A stretch of DNA of 64,000 bases. Source: Mesorhizobium sp. M1B.F.Ca.ET.045.04.1.1. Lineage in GTDB: Bacteria; Pseudomonadota; Alphaproteobacteria; Rhizobiales; Rhizobiaceae. The stretch lies in assembly GCF_003952465.1 (NCBI RefSeq), contig NZ_CP034448.1, forward strand, positions 4,565,001 through 4,629,000, in the 5' to 3' direction. Position 1 is the first letter of the stretch, and every line of letters begins with the position of its first letter. The notes under the pieces were generated by a model, which ran no database searches, was not told where the DNA came from, and worked only from the letters and a program-made list of their open reading frames with translations. Positions 31,491 through 41,997 of this stretch are shown piece after piece. A program made the translations under genes and the position numbers.

Positions 31491-32168
31491 TTACGGAGCG
31501 CCCAGGCTGACCGCGAGATTGACCGCGGCGGCAACGATCACCGTGTTGAAGAAAAACGTCAGGATCGAATGGATGAGTACGACCTGGCGCATGTGCGAGG
31601 TCGTGATCGCAGTGTCGGCCGTCTGCGCGGTCATGCCGATGACGGTTGCGAAATAGAGGAAATCCCAACCTTCCGGCCTTTTGTCGCCGGGAAAGTCGAG
31701 TCCGCCGACCGGAATCTTCGTCTTGGTTCTCTCGTCGACCTGATCACCGCCCATCCAATAGACATGCGCATAGTGCAGGGCCGCCATGGCATGAATGGTG
31801 AACCAGCCAAGCGGGATCGACAGCATCGCGAACAGGATCTCCCACGGATGCGCGGCATCCTTCCGGTTGATGAGCTGGAACAGCGAGCCGATGGCGATTC
31901 CCACCACGAAGAGCGTGACGGCAAAGATCAGCAGCACCGGCAGGTCGGTGGAGCGAGCGTTCTTGCTCAGATAACGTCCGGTGAGTTTCGGCATCAAGGC
32001 CAACACCAGAGCGATATAGGCGAAGAAAAAGGCGTTGGCGCCGATGGAATAGGGGAGCGGCGCCTTGAACAACATGGCGACAAGCAGCGCGACGATGCCA
32101 ATGGCCGCGGCTAAGGCGAATTCCACGTGCCGATACATCGGCGTGCTGAGGGATATATCGTCATCCAT
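31491..32168 (-). CDS. DUF1345 family membrane protein
   Basis: This 225-residue protein has about six hydrophobic segments. The segment pattern EFALAAAIGIVALLVAM, GANAFFFAYIALVLALM, LPVLLIFAVTLFVVGIAIG, EILFAMLSIPLGWFTIHAMAALHYAHVYW and HSILTFFFNTVIVAAAVNLAV matches the DUF1345 family, including the WFTIHAMAALHYAHVYW block. The conserved loop GLDFPGDKRPEGWDFLYFATVIGMTAQTAD is also family-typical. The function is unknown; it probably lies in the inner membrane. It is monocistronic, with 25 bases to the YaiI-type gene upstream on the same strand. Confidence 0.85.
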   Translation of the reverse strand: MDDDISLSTPMYRHVEFALAAAIGIVALLVAMLFKAPLPYSIGANAFFFAYIALVLALMPKLTGRYLSKNARSTDLPVLLIFAVTLFVVGIAIGSLFQLINRKDAAHPWEILFAMLSIPLGWFTIHAMAALHYAHVYWMGGDQVDERTKTKIPVGGLDFPGDKRPEGWDFLYFATVIGMTAQTADTAITTSHMRQVVLIHSILTFFFNTVIVAAAVNLAVSLGAP

Positions 32169-32193
32169 GGCCGGCCTCGGAAAGACCCTCGGA

Positions 32194-32661
32194 TCAGTCC
32201 GGTGTGACGGATTTGAGCGCCCGCCGCAAGATGCGGTCGAGCTCGCCGAGAAAGTTCGACCTGTCCTTTGGCGTGAAGGCGGCGTTGTAGCCGCGGCTTT
32301 CGCCGGTCTCGCGCAAATGCTGCTTGAGATCGCGCATCGCGACAGCCATGCCGATGGTCCCTGGCGTGAAGGGGCGGCCGGTGGGCCCCAGCACATGCGC
32401 GCCGAGCGCCACCGTGCGCGCGGCAAGCGGGATGTCGGCCGTCACCACCACGTCGTTCGCCCTGGCATTCTCGACGATCCAGTCGTCCGCCGCATCCGCT
32501 CCCTTGGAGACGACGACGTTGCGGATCATCGGATCGCGCGAGGGTCGCAGGCCGCCATTGGAGACGTAGGTGACGCCGATGCCATGGCGCTCCGCCACCT
32601 TCTCGACTTCGGCCTTGACCGGGCAGGCGTCGGCGTCGACATAGACGACGGGTGCGGGCAT
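32194..32661 (-). CDS. YaiI/YqxD (DUF188) family protein
   Basis: This 155-residue protein matches the YaiI/YqxD family, a PIN-like nuclease fold of unknown cellular role. The support is VYVDADACPVKAEVEKVAERHG at the N terminus, the acidic DxDxCPVK pattern, then VVVSKGADAADDWIVENARANDVVVTADIPLAARTV (paired acids of the PIN-like site) and a lysine/arginine-rich C terminus. ATG 32661 is chosen because the family always starts at the first strand. The gene may be co-transcribed with the DUF1345 gene 25 bases downstream. Confidence 0.9.
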   Translation of the reverse strand: MPAPVVYVDADACPVKAEVEKVAERHGIGVTYVSNGGLRPSRDPMIRNVVVSKGADAADDWIVENARANDVVVTADIPLAARTVALGAHVLGPTGRPFTPGTIGMAVAMRDLKQHLRETGESRGYNAAFTPKDRSNFLGELDRILRRALKSVTPD

Positions 32662-32726
32662 CGTCTCTCCAAACGAATATGGGGCCGGCGTGTCAGCCAG
32701 CCCCATGGCAGAAATCACGGGACTTG

Positions 32727-33296
32727 TCAGGCCGCCAAGGCTCCCGACTTCTTCGCCGTCCAGGTGGCGATGTAGTCCATCAGGCCCGGGTTGAGGCAGT
32801 CATAGGGTTCGAGCCCGATCGACTTCAGCTGGCCGCGGATGCCGGCCATGCGGCTCGGGTCGACGCCGGATTCGATGATCGACGACACGAAGGCGGCAAA
32901 GCCCGGCGGCGACCAGCCGTCCTCCTCGAAGCGCTCCGGATGGATGAAGGACAGGCCCTTGAAGGGATGGTCGCGCTCGACCGGGCCGTACATGTGGACG
33001 CCGCAGCCGGTGCAGGCATGGCGCTGGATCAGCGCGGCCGGGTCGACCACCTTCAGCTTGTCGCCGTTCTCGGTGACGGTGACGTCGCCGGTGCCGGCAA
33101 CGGCAACCACCGAGAAGATCGCGCCGTCCGGCTTCCAGCATTTGGTGCAGCCGCAGGCATGGTTATGCGCGATCTGGCCCTTGACCTTCACCTTCACCGG
33201 ATTGCTGGTGCAGAGGCAAACCAGCGTGCCGCCCGAGAAGCTCGCGCTTTCCTTCGGCAGGCCGTTGTCGATCGAGTGATGCAGTTTTTCCGCCAT
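32727..33296 (-). CDS. gfa: S-(hydroxymethyl)glutathione synthase (Gfa)
   Basis: Gfa speeds the condensation of formaldehyde with glutathione, the first step of glutathione-linked formaldehyde oxidation. The 189-residue zinc protein has the Gfa cysteine sets CLC (about residues 28-30), CGCTKCW (about 48-54) and CTGCG (about 95-99). Length and order match the family. A strong GGAGGA precedes the ATG. It is 66 bases after the S-(hydroxymethyl)glutathione dehydrogenase gene on the same strand, so the two steps are probably one operon. A spontaneous reaction also occurs, and some authors question the enzymatic role of Gfa. Confidence 0.94.
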   Translation of the reverse strand: MAEKLHHSIDNGLPKESASFSGGTLVCLCTSNPVKVKVKGQIAHNHACGCTKCWKPDGAIFSVVAVAGTGDVTVTENGDKLKVVDPAALIQRHACTGCGVHMYGPVERDHPFKGLSFIHPERFEEDGWSPPGFAAFVSSIIESGVDPSRMAGIRGQLKSIGLEPYDCLNPGLMDYIATWTAKKSGALAA

Positions 33297-33362
33297 TCCT
33301 ACTTCCTCCCATGTTGACCACAGAGGTCGCGGGCATGATGGCCCGCGGCCGGTGGCATTGCT

Positions 33363-34490
33363 TCAGTAAACCACGACGCTGCGGATCGACTTGCCCTCAT
33401 GCATGAGGTCGAAGCCCTTGTTGATGTCGTCGAGCGTCAGCGTATGCGTGATCATCGGGTCGATCTGGATCTTCTTTTCCATGTACCAGTCGACGATCTT
33501 CGGCACGTCGGTGCGGCCGCGCGCGCCGCCGAAGGCGGTGCCCATCCAGCTGCGGCCGGTGACCAGCTGAAACGGCCTGGTCGCGATCTCCTGGCCGGCG
33601 CCGGCAACGCCGATGACGACCGACTTGCCCCAGCCGCGATGCGAGGCCTCCAGCGCCTGGCGCATCACCTTGGTGTTGCCGGTGCAGTCGAAGGTGTAGT
33701 CGGCGCCGCCGATCTGGTCGGCGCCGCGCTTGGTCATGTTGACCAGGTAAGGCACGATGTCGCCGTCGATCTCCTTCGGATTGACGAAATGCGTCATGCC
33801 GAACTTCTCGCCCCAGGCCTTCTTGTCGTTGTTGATGTCGACGCCGATGATCATGTCGGCGCCGGCAAGGCGAAGGCCCTGGATGACGTTCAAGCCAATG
33901 CCGCCGAGGCCGAAGACGACAGCCGTCGCGCCCTGCTCGACTCGTGCCGTGTTGATCACCGCGCCGATGCCGGTGGTCACCCCGCAGCCGATGTAGCAGA
34001 TCTTGTCGAAGGGGGCGTCCGGATTGACCTTGGCGACAGCGATCTCGGGCAGCACGGTGAAGTTGGAGAAGGTCGAGCAGCCCATATAGTGAAACAGCTT
34101 TTCGCCATTGACCGAGAAGCGCGAGGTGCCGTCGGGCATCAGGCCTTGGCCCTGCGTGGCGCGGATGGCGGTGCACAGATTGGTCTTCCTCGACAGGCAC
34201 GACGGGCACTGCCGGCATTCGGGCGTATAGAGCGGGATGACATGGTCGCCCTTCCTGACCGAGGTCACGCCCTTGCCGACATCGACGACGATGCCGGCGC
34301 CCTCATGGCCGAGGATGGCCGGAAAGATGCCTTCCGGATCGGCGCCCGAGAGCGTGAACTCGTCGGTGTGGCAGATGCCGGTCGCCTTGACCTCGACCAG
34401 CACCTCGCCCTCGCGCGGGCCCTCGAGGTCCACCTCCATGATCTCCAGCGGCTTTCCGGCGCCAACGGCTACTGCGGCTCGCGTTTTCAT
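33363..34490 (-). CDS. adhC: S-(hydroxymethyl)glutathione dehydrogenase (class III alcohol dehydrogenase)
   Basis: This enzyme oxidises S-(hydroxymethyl)glutathione to S-formylglutathione with NAD+, and the family also reduces S-nitrosoglutathione. The 375-residue protein has the catalytic zinc ligands in ATGICHTDEFTLSG and GHEGAG and the structural zinc cysteines in CRQCPSCLSRKTNLC. The class III IRATQGQGLMPDGTSRFS loop and the Rossmann motif GLGGIGLNVIQG with Asp at VDINNDKK are also present. It lies directly upstream of gfa. ATG 34490 starts the conserved MKTRAAVA. Confidence 0.96.
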   Translation of the reverse strand: MKTRAAVAVGAGKPLEIMEVDLEGPREGEVLVEVKATGICHTDEFTLSGADPEGIFPAILGHEGAGIVVDVGKGVTSVRKGDHVIPLYTPECRQCPSCLSRKTNLCTAIRATQGQGLMPDGTSRFSVNGEKLFHYMGCSTFSNFTVLPEIAVAKVNPDAPFDKICYIGCGVTTGIGAVINTARVEQGATAVVFGLGGIGLNVIQGLRLAGADMIIGVDINNDKKAWGEKFGMTHFVNPKEIDGDIVPYLVNMTKRGADQIGGADYTFDCTGNTKVMRQALEASHRGWGKSVVIGVAGAGQEIATRPFQLVTGRSWMGTAFGGARGRTDVPKIVDWYMEKKIQIDPMITHTLTLDDINKGFDLMHEGKSIRSVVVY

Positions 34491-34759
34491 GAGGCATTCC
34501 TCCCAAGGCAATTTTCAAAGTTTCAAGTTGCGGCAAGCCGCTAGTTTGCCAGGCGATACGAGATCGCCGACTGCCCGCCGTTGTGTAAGCCCATGGTCAC
34601 CTTACCGGGTTCGGGGGTGACGGCCAACGTCTCTTGCGACGTTTTTCGGCGCGGTTTCTGCAATCGGCATCAGGCGCCGAGGGCAGGGGCTTCAGACACT
34701 TGAGACCCGCCGGAATTGTCCATAGAACTGGACGGCTTCGCCGGAGGAACGACGTCCGA

Positions 34760-36772
<2,013 letters not shown>

Positions 36773-36872
36773 TGGGCTTTGCTGTGCACAGGTGAGCGCT
36801 GGACTCGCATAGCGCGCTCCCGGACAATACATCTCTCACCGATGTTGAGTCCTTTCGAGCGACAAGAGCCCC

Positions 36873-39800
36873 ATGGCGGATGAACGACTTCCACGCGACC
36901 CGCTGCAGCGCGAAGCAGCCGTGAAGGCCGCGCAGCCGGAAGCGCCGGCGCGGACCTTCATCCATCTGCGCGTGCACTCGGCCTATTCGCTGCTCGAGGG
37001 CGCCCTGCAGCTCGGCACCATCGTTGGCCACGCGGCCAAGGACCAGGCGCCGGCCATTGCGGTGACCGACACCAACAACCTGTTCGGCGCGCTAGAATTC
37101 GCCCAGAAGGCGGTCAAGGACGGTATCCAGCCGATCATCGGCTGCCAGATCGACCTCGCCTTTGCCGGCGAGGCGAATGAAGCCCAGCGTGACCGCCGCC
37201 GGCACGGGCCGGGGATGGCGCCTATGGTGCTGATCGCCGCCAGCGAGGCGGGCTACGCCAATCTCGTTCGACTGATCAGCAAGGTCTATCTGGAGACGCC
37301 GTCCGGTGAGCCGGTGCATTTGACCAGCGTCATGCTGGAAGGCCATTGCGATGGTTTGATCTGCTTGACCGGCGGCCCGCGCGGCCCGATCGGCAGCGCG
37401 CTCAAGGCAGACCGCCGCGACCTGGCCGAGCAGCGGCTGCTGACGCTGAAAATGCTGTTTGGCGACAGGCTCTATGTCGAACTGGAGCGGGTCGCCGGCT
37501 ATGACCGTATGGTCGAGAAGTCGACGGTCGACCTTGCCTACAGCCACGAATTGCCGTTGGTCGCCACGAACGAGGCTTTCTTCTCCAAGCGCGAAGACTA
37601 CGAGGCGCATGACGCGCTGATAGCGATTGCCGAAGGCTCGGTGGTGGCGGCCGACAATCGCCGGCGGCTCGCGCCTGACAATTTCCTGCGCAGCCAGGCC
37701 GAGATGGCGCGGCTGTTCTCGGACCTGCCGGAAGCGATCGACAACACGGTCGAGATCGCGATGCGCTGCTCCTACTATCCGAAGAACCGCAGCCCGATCC
37801 TGCCGCGCTTCACCGGTGCCGACGCCGCCGACAAGGAGGCGGCCGAGAAAGCGGAGGCGGCGGAACTTGCGCGCCAGGCGCGCGAAGGGCTCGAGGCTCG
37901 GCTTGCCGCGCATGGACCGACGCCAGGCTATACAGTCGAGCAATATCGCGAGCGGCTCGAATTCGAGCTCGGCATCATCGAGAAGATGAAGTTCCCGGGC
38001 TACTTCCTGATCGTCGCCGACTTCATCAAATGGGCCAAGTCGCAAGGCATTCCGGTCGGGCCGGGCCGCGGTTCGGGCGCCGGCTCGCTGGTTGCCTATT
38101 CGACCACCATCACCGACATAGACCCGCTGCGCTTCTCGCTGCTGTTCGAGCGCTTCCTCAATCCCGACCGCGTCTCGATGCCGGACTTCGACATCGACTT
38201 CTGCCAGGACCGGCGCGAGGAGGTCATCCGCTACGTCCAGCAGAAATACGGCCGCGACCAGGTGGGGCAGATCATCACCTTCGGAACGCTGCAGGCGCGC
38301 GCCGTGTTGCGCGACGTCGGCCGCGTGCTGCAGATGCCTTACGGCCAGGTCGACAAGCTCTCCAAGATGGTGCCGCAGAACCCGGCCAATCCCGTCAAGC
38401 TGGCCGACGCCATCGCCAACGAGCCGCGCTTTGCCGAGGAGGCGGAGAAGGAGCCGATCGTCCAGACGCTGCTCGACACGGCGCAGAAGCTCGAAGGCCT
38501 CTATCGCCATGCCTCGACGCATGCCGCGGGTATCGTCATCGGCGACCGACCGCTGTCCGAGTTGGTCCCGATGTATCGCGATCCGCGCTCGGACATGCCG
38601 GTCACCCAGTTCAACATGAAATATGTCGAGCAGGCGGGGTTGGTAAAATTCGACTTCCTCGGCCTGAAGACTCTGACCGTGCTGGAAACCGCGGTGAAGC
38701 TCATCCGCCGGCGAGGCGTCGACATCGATCTTGCGACGATACCGCTCGACGACAAGGACACCTACGCCATGCTGTCGCGCGGCGAGGTGGTCGGCGTGTT
38801 CCAGGTTGAAAGTGCCGGCATGCGCAAGGCGCTGATCGGCATGCGGCCGGACTGCATCGAGGACATCATCGCGCTGGTCGCGCTCTACCGCCCCGGCCCG
38901 ATGGAGAACATCCCGACCTACAACGCCAGAAAGCATGGCGAGGAGGAGATGGCCTCGATCCATCCCAAGATCGACCACCTGGTGAAGGAGACGCAAGGCG
39001 TCATCGTCTACCAGGAACAGGTGATGCAGATCGCGCAGGAGCTTTCCGGCTATTCGCTGGGTGAAGCCGATCTTCTGCGCCGCGCAATGGGCAAGAAGAT
39101 CCGCGCCGAGATGGACAAGCAGCGCGAGCGCTTCGTTTCCGGCGCGGTCGAGCGCGGCGTCGGCAAGCCGCAGGCCGACTTCATCTTCGATCTGTTGGCC
39201 AAATTCGCCGACTACGGCTTCAACAAGTCGCACGCCGCCGCCTATGCGGTGGTGTCCTACCAGACCGCCTATCTCAAGGCACACTACCCGGTCGAGTTCC
39301 TGGCGGCGTCGATGACGCTCGACATGAGCAATACCGACAAACTGGCCGATTTCCGCCAGGACGCGCTGCGCCTCGGCATCGAGGTGGTGGCGCCGTCGGT
39401 GATGACCAGCTTTCGTCCCTTCGAGGTCGGCGAGAACAAGATCTTTTACTCTCTGGCGGCGCTCAAGGGCGTTGGCGACGCGGCGGTCGAACATATCGTG
39501 GCCGTGCGCGGCGAAAAACCATTCAAGAGCCTCGCCGATTTCTGCGAGCGGGTCGATCCGAAGATCGTCGGCAAGCGCGTCTTCGAAAGCCTGATCATGG
39601 CCGGCGCATTGGATTGCTTCGGGCACGACCGCGCCGTGATGATGGCCGGCGTCGAGCGGATGATGGGGCTGGCCTCGCTGGCGCAGCAGAACGCCATCTC
39701 CGGCCAGGCCGACATTTTCGGCGCTTCGCTCGGGAGCCAGTCGCAGGCGCTCAATCTGCCGACAACCGATCCCTGGCTTGCCGCCGACCGGCTGCATCGC

Positions 39801-40400
39801 GAGTTCCAGGTGGTCGGCTTCTATCTCTCGGCGCATCCGCTCGACGAATACAAGGCCGCGCTGCAAAAAATGCGGGTCCAGAACTGGGGTGAATTCTCGG
39901 CTGCGGTCAAACGCGGCGCCGCGGCCGGGCGGCTCGCCGGCACCGTCACCACCAAGCAGGAGCGCAAGACCCGCACCGGCAACAAGATGGGCGTCGTGCA
40001 GTTCTCCGACACGACGGGCCAGTACGAGGCGGTGCTGTTCTCCGAGGGCCTGGCGCAATATCGCGACATGCTCGAGCCCGGCCGCTCGGTGGTCATCACC
40101 GTCCAGGCTGAAGACCGGCCGGAAGGCATCAATCTGCGCATCCAGACGGTGCAGTCGCTGGAGGACGAGGCAAGCCGCATCCAGAAGGCACTGCGCATCT
40201 TTGTCAGAGACGATAGGCCCTCGTCGATCATTCAGTCGCAGCTCAAACAGCGTGGCGACAGTCAGGTCAGCATCATCGTCCTCAAGGGAGAGGCGCAGGG
40301 CGAGGTCGAGATCGCTCTGCAAGGCGGCTATCGCGTCTCGCCACAAATAGCATCCGCCATGCGGGCGGTGCAGGGCGTTGTGGACGTGGAACTGGTGTAG
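36873..40400 (+). CDS. dnaE: DNA polymerase III alpha subunit
   Basis: DnaE is the replicative polymerase catalytic subunit. The 1175-residue protein has the PHP domain (FIHLRVHSAYSLLEGAL near residue 29), the C-family polymerase core with catalytic acids in MPDFDIDFCQDRREEVI (about residue 435), and ASTHAAGIVIGD. It continues with the tau/beta interaction half and an OB-fold (AAAGRLAGTVTTKQERKTRTGNKMGVVQFSD). This is the DnaE1 type rather than DnaE2/ImuC because of its full length and C-terminal region. It begins 100 bases after pccA with no clear hairpin between. A two-hairpin repeat lies 68 bases after its stop. Confidence 0.97.
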   Translation: MADERLPRDPLQREAAVKAAQPEAPARTFIHLRVHSAYSLLEGALQLGTIVGHAAKDQAPAIAVTDTNNLFGALEFAQKAVKDGIQPIIGCQIDLAFAGEANEAQRDRRRHGPGMAPMVLIAASEAGYANLVRLISKVYLETPSGEPVHLTSVMLEGHCDGLICLTGGPRGPIGSALKADRRDLAEQRLLTLKMLFGDRLYVELERVAGYDRMVEKSTVDLAYSHELPLVATNEAFFSKREDYEAHDALIAIAEGSVVAADNRRRLAPDNFLRSQAEMARLFSDLPEAIDNTVEIAMRCSYYPKNRSPILPRFTGADAADKEAAEKAEAAELARQAREGLEARLAAHGPTPGYTVEQYRERLEFELGIIEKMKFPGYFLIVADFIKWAKSQGIPVGPGRGSGAGSLVAYSTTITDIDPLRFSLLFERFLNPDRVSMPDFDIDFCQDRREEVIRYVQQKYGRDQVGQIITFGTLQARAVLRDVGRVLQMPYGQVDKLSKMVPQNPANPVKLADAIANEPRFAEEAEKEPIVQTLLDTAQKLEGLYRHASTHAAGIVIGDRPLSELVPMYRDPRSDMPVTQFNMKYVEQAGLVKFDFLGLKTLTVLETAVKLIRRRGVDIDLATIPLDDKDTYAMLSRGEVVGVFQVESAGMRKALIGMRPDCIEDIIALVALYRPGPMENIPTYNARKHGEEEMASIHPKIDHLVKETQGVIVYQEQVMQIAQELSGYSLGEADLLRRAMGKKIRAEMDKQRERFVSGAVERGVGKPQADFIFDLLAKFADYGFNKSHAAAYAVVSYQTAYLKAHYPVEFLAASMTLDMSNTDKLADFRQDALRLGIEVVAPSVMTSFRPFEVGENKIFYSLAALKGVGDAAVEHIVAVRGEKPFKSLADFCERVDPKIVGKRVFESLIMAGALDCFGHDRAVMMAGVERMMGLASLAQQNAISGQADIFGASLGSQSQALNLPTTDPWLAADRLHREFQVVGFYLSAHPLDEYKAALQKMRVQNWGEFSAAVKRGAAAGRLAGTVTTKQERKTRTGNKMGVVQFSDTTGQYEAVLFSEGLAQYRDMLEPGRSVVITVQAEDRPEGINLRIQTVQSLEDEASRIQKALRIFVRDDRPSSIIQSQLKQRGDSQVSIIVLKGEAQGEVEIALQGGYRVSPQIASAMRAVQGVVDVELV

Positions 40401-40467
40401 ACGCCTCAACTATTTGTTTTCGCGCAATCCGAACGAAAAACCGGTGCACGCTTTTCCTGAAATGCCT

Positions 40468-40584
40468 TAGAGCCGGATGATTTCAGGTCGAACCGACCTG
40501 AAATCTGAATCCGGCTCTAAATCAAAGAGATAGAGCATGATGTCGCCCGAAAACCGCTTCACACTTTTCGGCATCATGCTCTAG
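40468..40584 (+). repeat. 117-bp two-hairpin repeat, family 1, copy A
   Basis: This copy is identical to the copy at 59255-59371 in 114 of 117 positions; the differences are two adjacent bases in the first loop and one base in the second hairpin. Hairpin 1 has arms TAGAGCCGGAT/ATCCGGCTCTA around TTTCAGGTCG/CGACCTGAAA. Hairpin 2 has arms TAGAGCATGATG/CATCATGCTCTA around CCGAAAA/TTTTCGG, with a loop of ACCGCTTCACAC type. It lies between dnaE and the glycan island. Confidence 0.93.
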
Positions 40585-41037
40585 CGCGGGGCGTCGCCGC
40601 TAATTCAGGCCGCATCACCCTGCTCTCACCAAGTACTCGCCAAACCACGTCATTCGCTCAACGGCGTACGGCTTTGTATATCTTTGACTAACTTGTTCTT
40701 GCTAGTGTTGCAGCCAGGCTGCGGAAATGCTGGGGGCGTTTGCCTAAGTTTGTCGGTTAGGCTGACGATTGGGCAGGAGCGGGGCACGATGGTCGACAAG
40801 TCGAATTTCGCGATAGTCCAGACTGATCCGGATGGGCAGCGCGCCGACGATTGCGGGCCGCTTGCGTCGGCAATTGTCGTGAGTGAGTGGCAAACCAAGC
40901 TGCCAATCTGGCTCAAAAAACACGCGGCAATAAACGGTAACGTCATAGGTTTTGTGTTCGGTTAACCAGAGGTAACCCGCCGCGTTGTAAAATAAAGCGC
41001 TTGGCTTATAGATGGTATAGGGCGTGGGGAGACGATC
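40585..41037. other. Intergenic stretch before the glycan island; no supported gene
   Basis: About 450 bases are without a convincing gene. A 57-codon open frame from ATG 40790 exists but has no recognisable features and no good ribosome site. The base composition drops here and stays lower into the island. A possible promoter lies at its end (40985-41012). Confidence 0.5.
40985..41012 (+). promoter_or_regulatory. Possible sigma70-type promoter for the glycan island
   Basis: TTGTAA (40985-40990), a 16-base spacer and TATAGA (41007-41012) lie 26 bases before the TTG start of the first glycosyltransferase gene. The match is moderate and was found by eye. Confidence 0.35.
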
Positions 41038-41997
41038 TTGGCATTGAAACTGGTTATCCAGATTCCCTGCTACAATGAGGCAGAGAGTCTTGCGGCCACT
41101 GTTACGGCAATACCGTGCAAGATCGAGGGAATAGACAGCGTCGACATTCTTGTGATCGATGATGGCAGCACCGACGGGACTGCCGACGTTGCGAGAAGCC
41201 TCAATGTAAATCACGTGGTCAGCCATCGCCGCAATCGCGGCTTGGCGGCTGCGTTTCAGACGGGGATAGACGCCAGCCTTCGCGCGGGAGCCGATATCAT
41301 TGTCAATACCGACGCCGACAACCAATATGACGCGTCGAGCATAGAGCTGCTTATTGGGCCTATCGTGCGTGGCGAAGCCGACATCGTCATTGGCGACCGC
41401 CAAGTGCGCACAAATCACCATTTCTCGTCAGGCAAGCAGTTCCTGCAACGCATCGGGACTCGTGTCGTTCGTCATTTGGCGGGGATCGACGTTCCCGACG
41501 CAGTTAGTGGATTTCGCGCGATAAGTCGCGATGCCGCGATGCAGATAAACATTGTGTCGCGCTTTTCCTATACAACGGAAATGCTGATCCTGGCCGGCAA
41601 GAGGCGATTGGCGGTGGCATCGGTTCCCATTCGAACCAACGCGCCCATGCGGCGATCGCGCTTATTCAAAAGCATACCTCATTTTATTTTCAACACCGGC
41701 GTCACAATCGTACGATCATATGCGCTTTATAATCCACTTAACGCCTTTTTGCTCATCGGCGGCGTAATTTTTTTCATAGGATCGTTACCAATATTTCGTT
41801 TTCTATGGTTGTCTCTGGTGGGAGACAATAGAGGCCACATTCAATCGCTGGTGCTTGGCGGCGTATTGATCATTGTCGGTTTTATCACTTTGCTTTTCGC
41901 AATTGTCGCCGACCTCATCGGGCGCAACCGGCAAATGCTCGAGATGACACTTTTCAAGCTCCGGAAAATCGAAGAGCGGATGGACCGGGTCGAGTGA
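41038..41997 (+). CDS. Family 2 glycosyltransferase with C-terminal membrane pair (polyprenyl-phosphate sugar synthase type)
   Basis: This 319-residue protein has a GT-A domain of the DPM1/GtrB kind: VIQIPCYNEAESLAATVTAIP, the nucleotide-binding VIDDGSTDGTADVA, the metal-binding NTDADNQYD and the late DAVSGFRAISRDAAM. Two transmembrane helices (AFLLIGGVIFFIGSLPIF; SLVLGGVLIIVGFITLLFAIVADL) close it. Such enzymes load a sugar from a nucleotide donor onto a polyprenyl phosphate at the inner membrane. It starts at TTG 41038 with GGGGAGA five bases upstream. It leads the glycan island and overlaps the next gene as TGATG. Confidence 0.88.
   Translation: MALKLVIQIPCYNEAESLAATVTAIPCKIEGIDSVDILVIDDGSTDGTADVARSLNVNHVVSHRRNRGLAAAFQTGIDASLRAGADIIVNTDADNQYDASSIELLIGPIVRGEADIVIGDRQVRTNHHFSSGKQFLQRIGTRVVRHLAGIDVPDAVSGFRAISRDAAMQINIVSRFSYTTEMLILAGKRRLAVASVPIRTNAPMRRSRLFKSIPHFIFNTGVTIVRSYALYNPLNAFLLIGGVIFFIGSLPIFRFLWLSLVGDNRGHIQSLVLGGVLIIVGFITLLFAIVADLIGRNRQMLEMTLFKLRKIEERMDRVE

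Noticed and set aside
34626..34643. AACGTC/GACGTT hairpin followed by T residues between adhC and pccA
   Set aside because: The stem is only six base pairs and both flanking genes are transcribed away from it, so a terminator has no purpose there.
40790..40965. 57-codon open frame before the glycan island
   Set aside because: There is no ribosome site of quality, no family resemblance and no signal or membrane segment; kept only as a remark in the intergenic entry.
40744..41421. Minus-strand open frame of 225 codons across the start of the GT2 gene
   Set aside because: It overlaps the conserved GT2 nucleotide-binding and metal-binding motifs on the other strand and has no recognisable domain.
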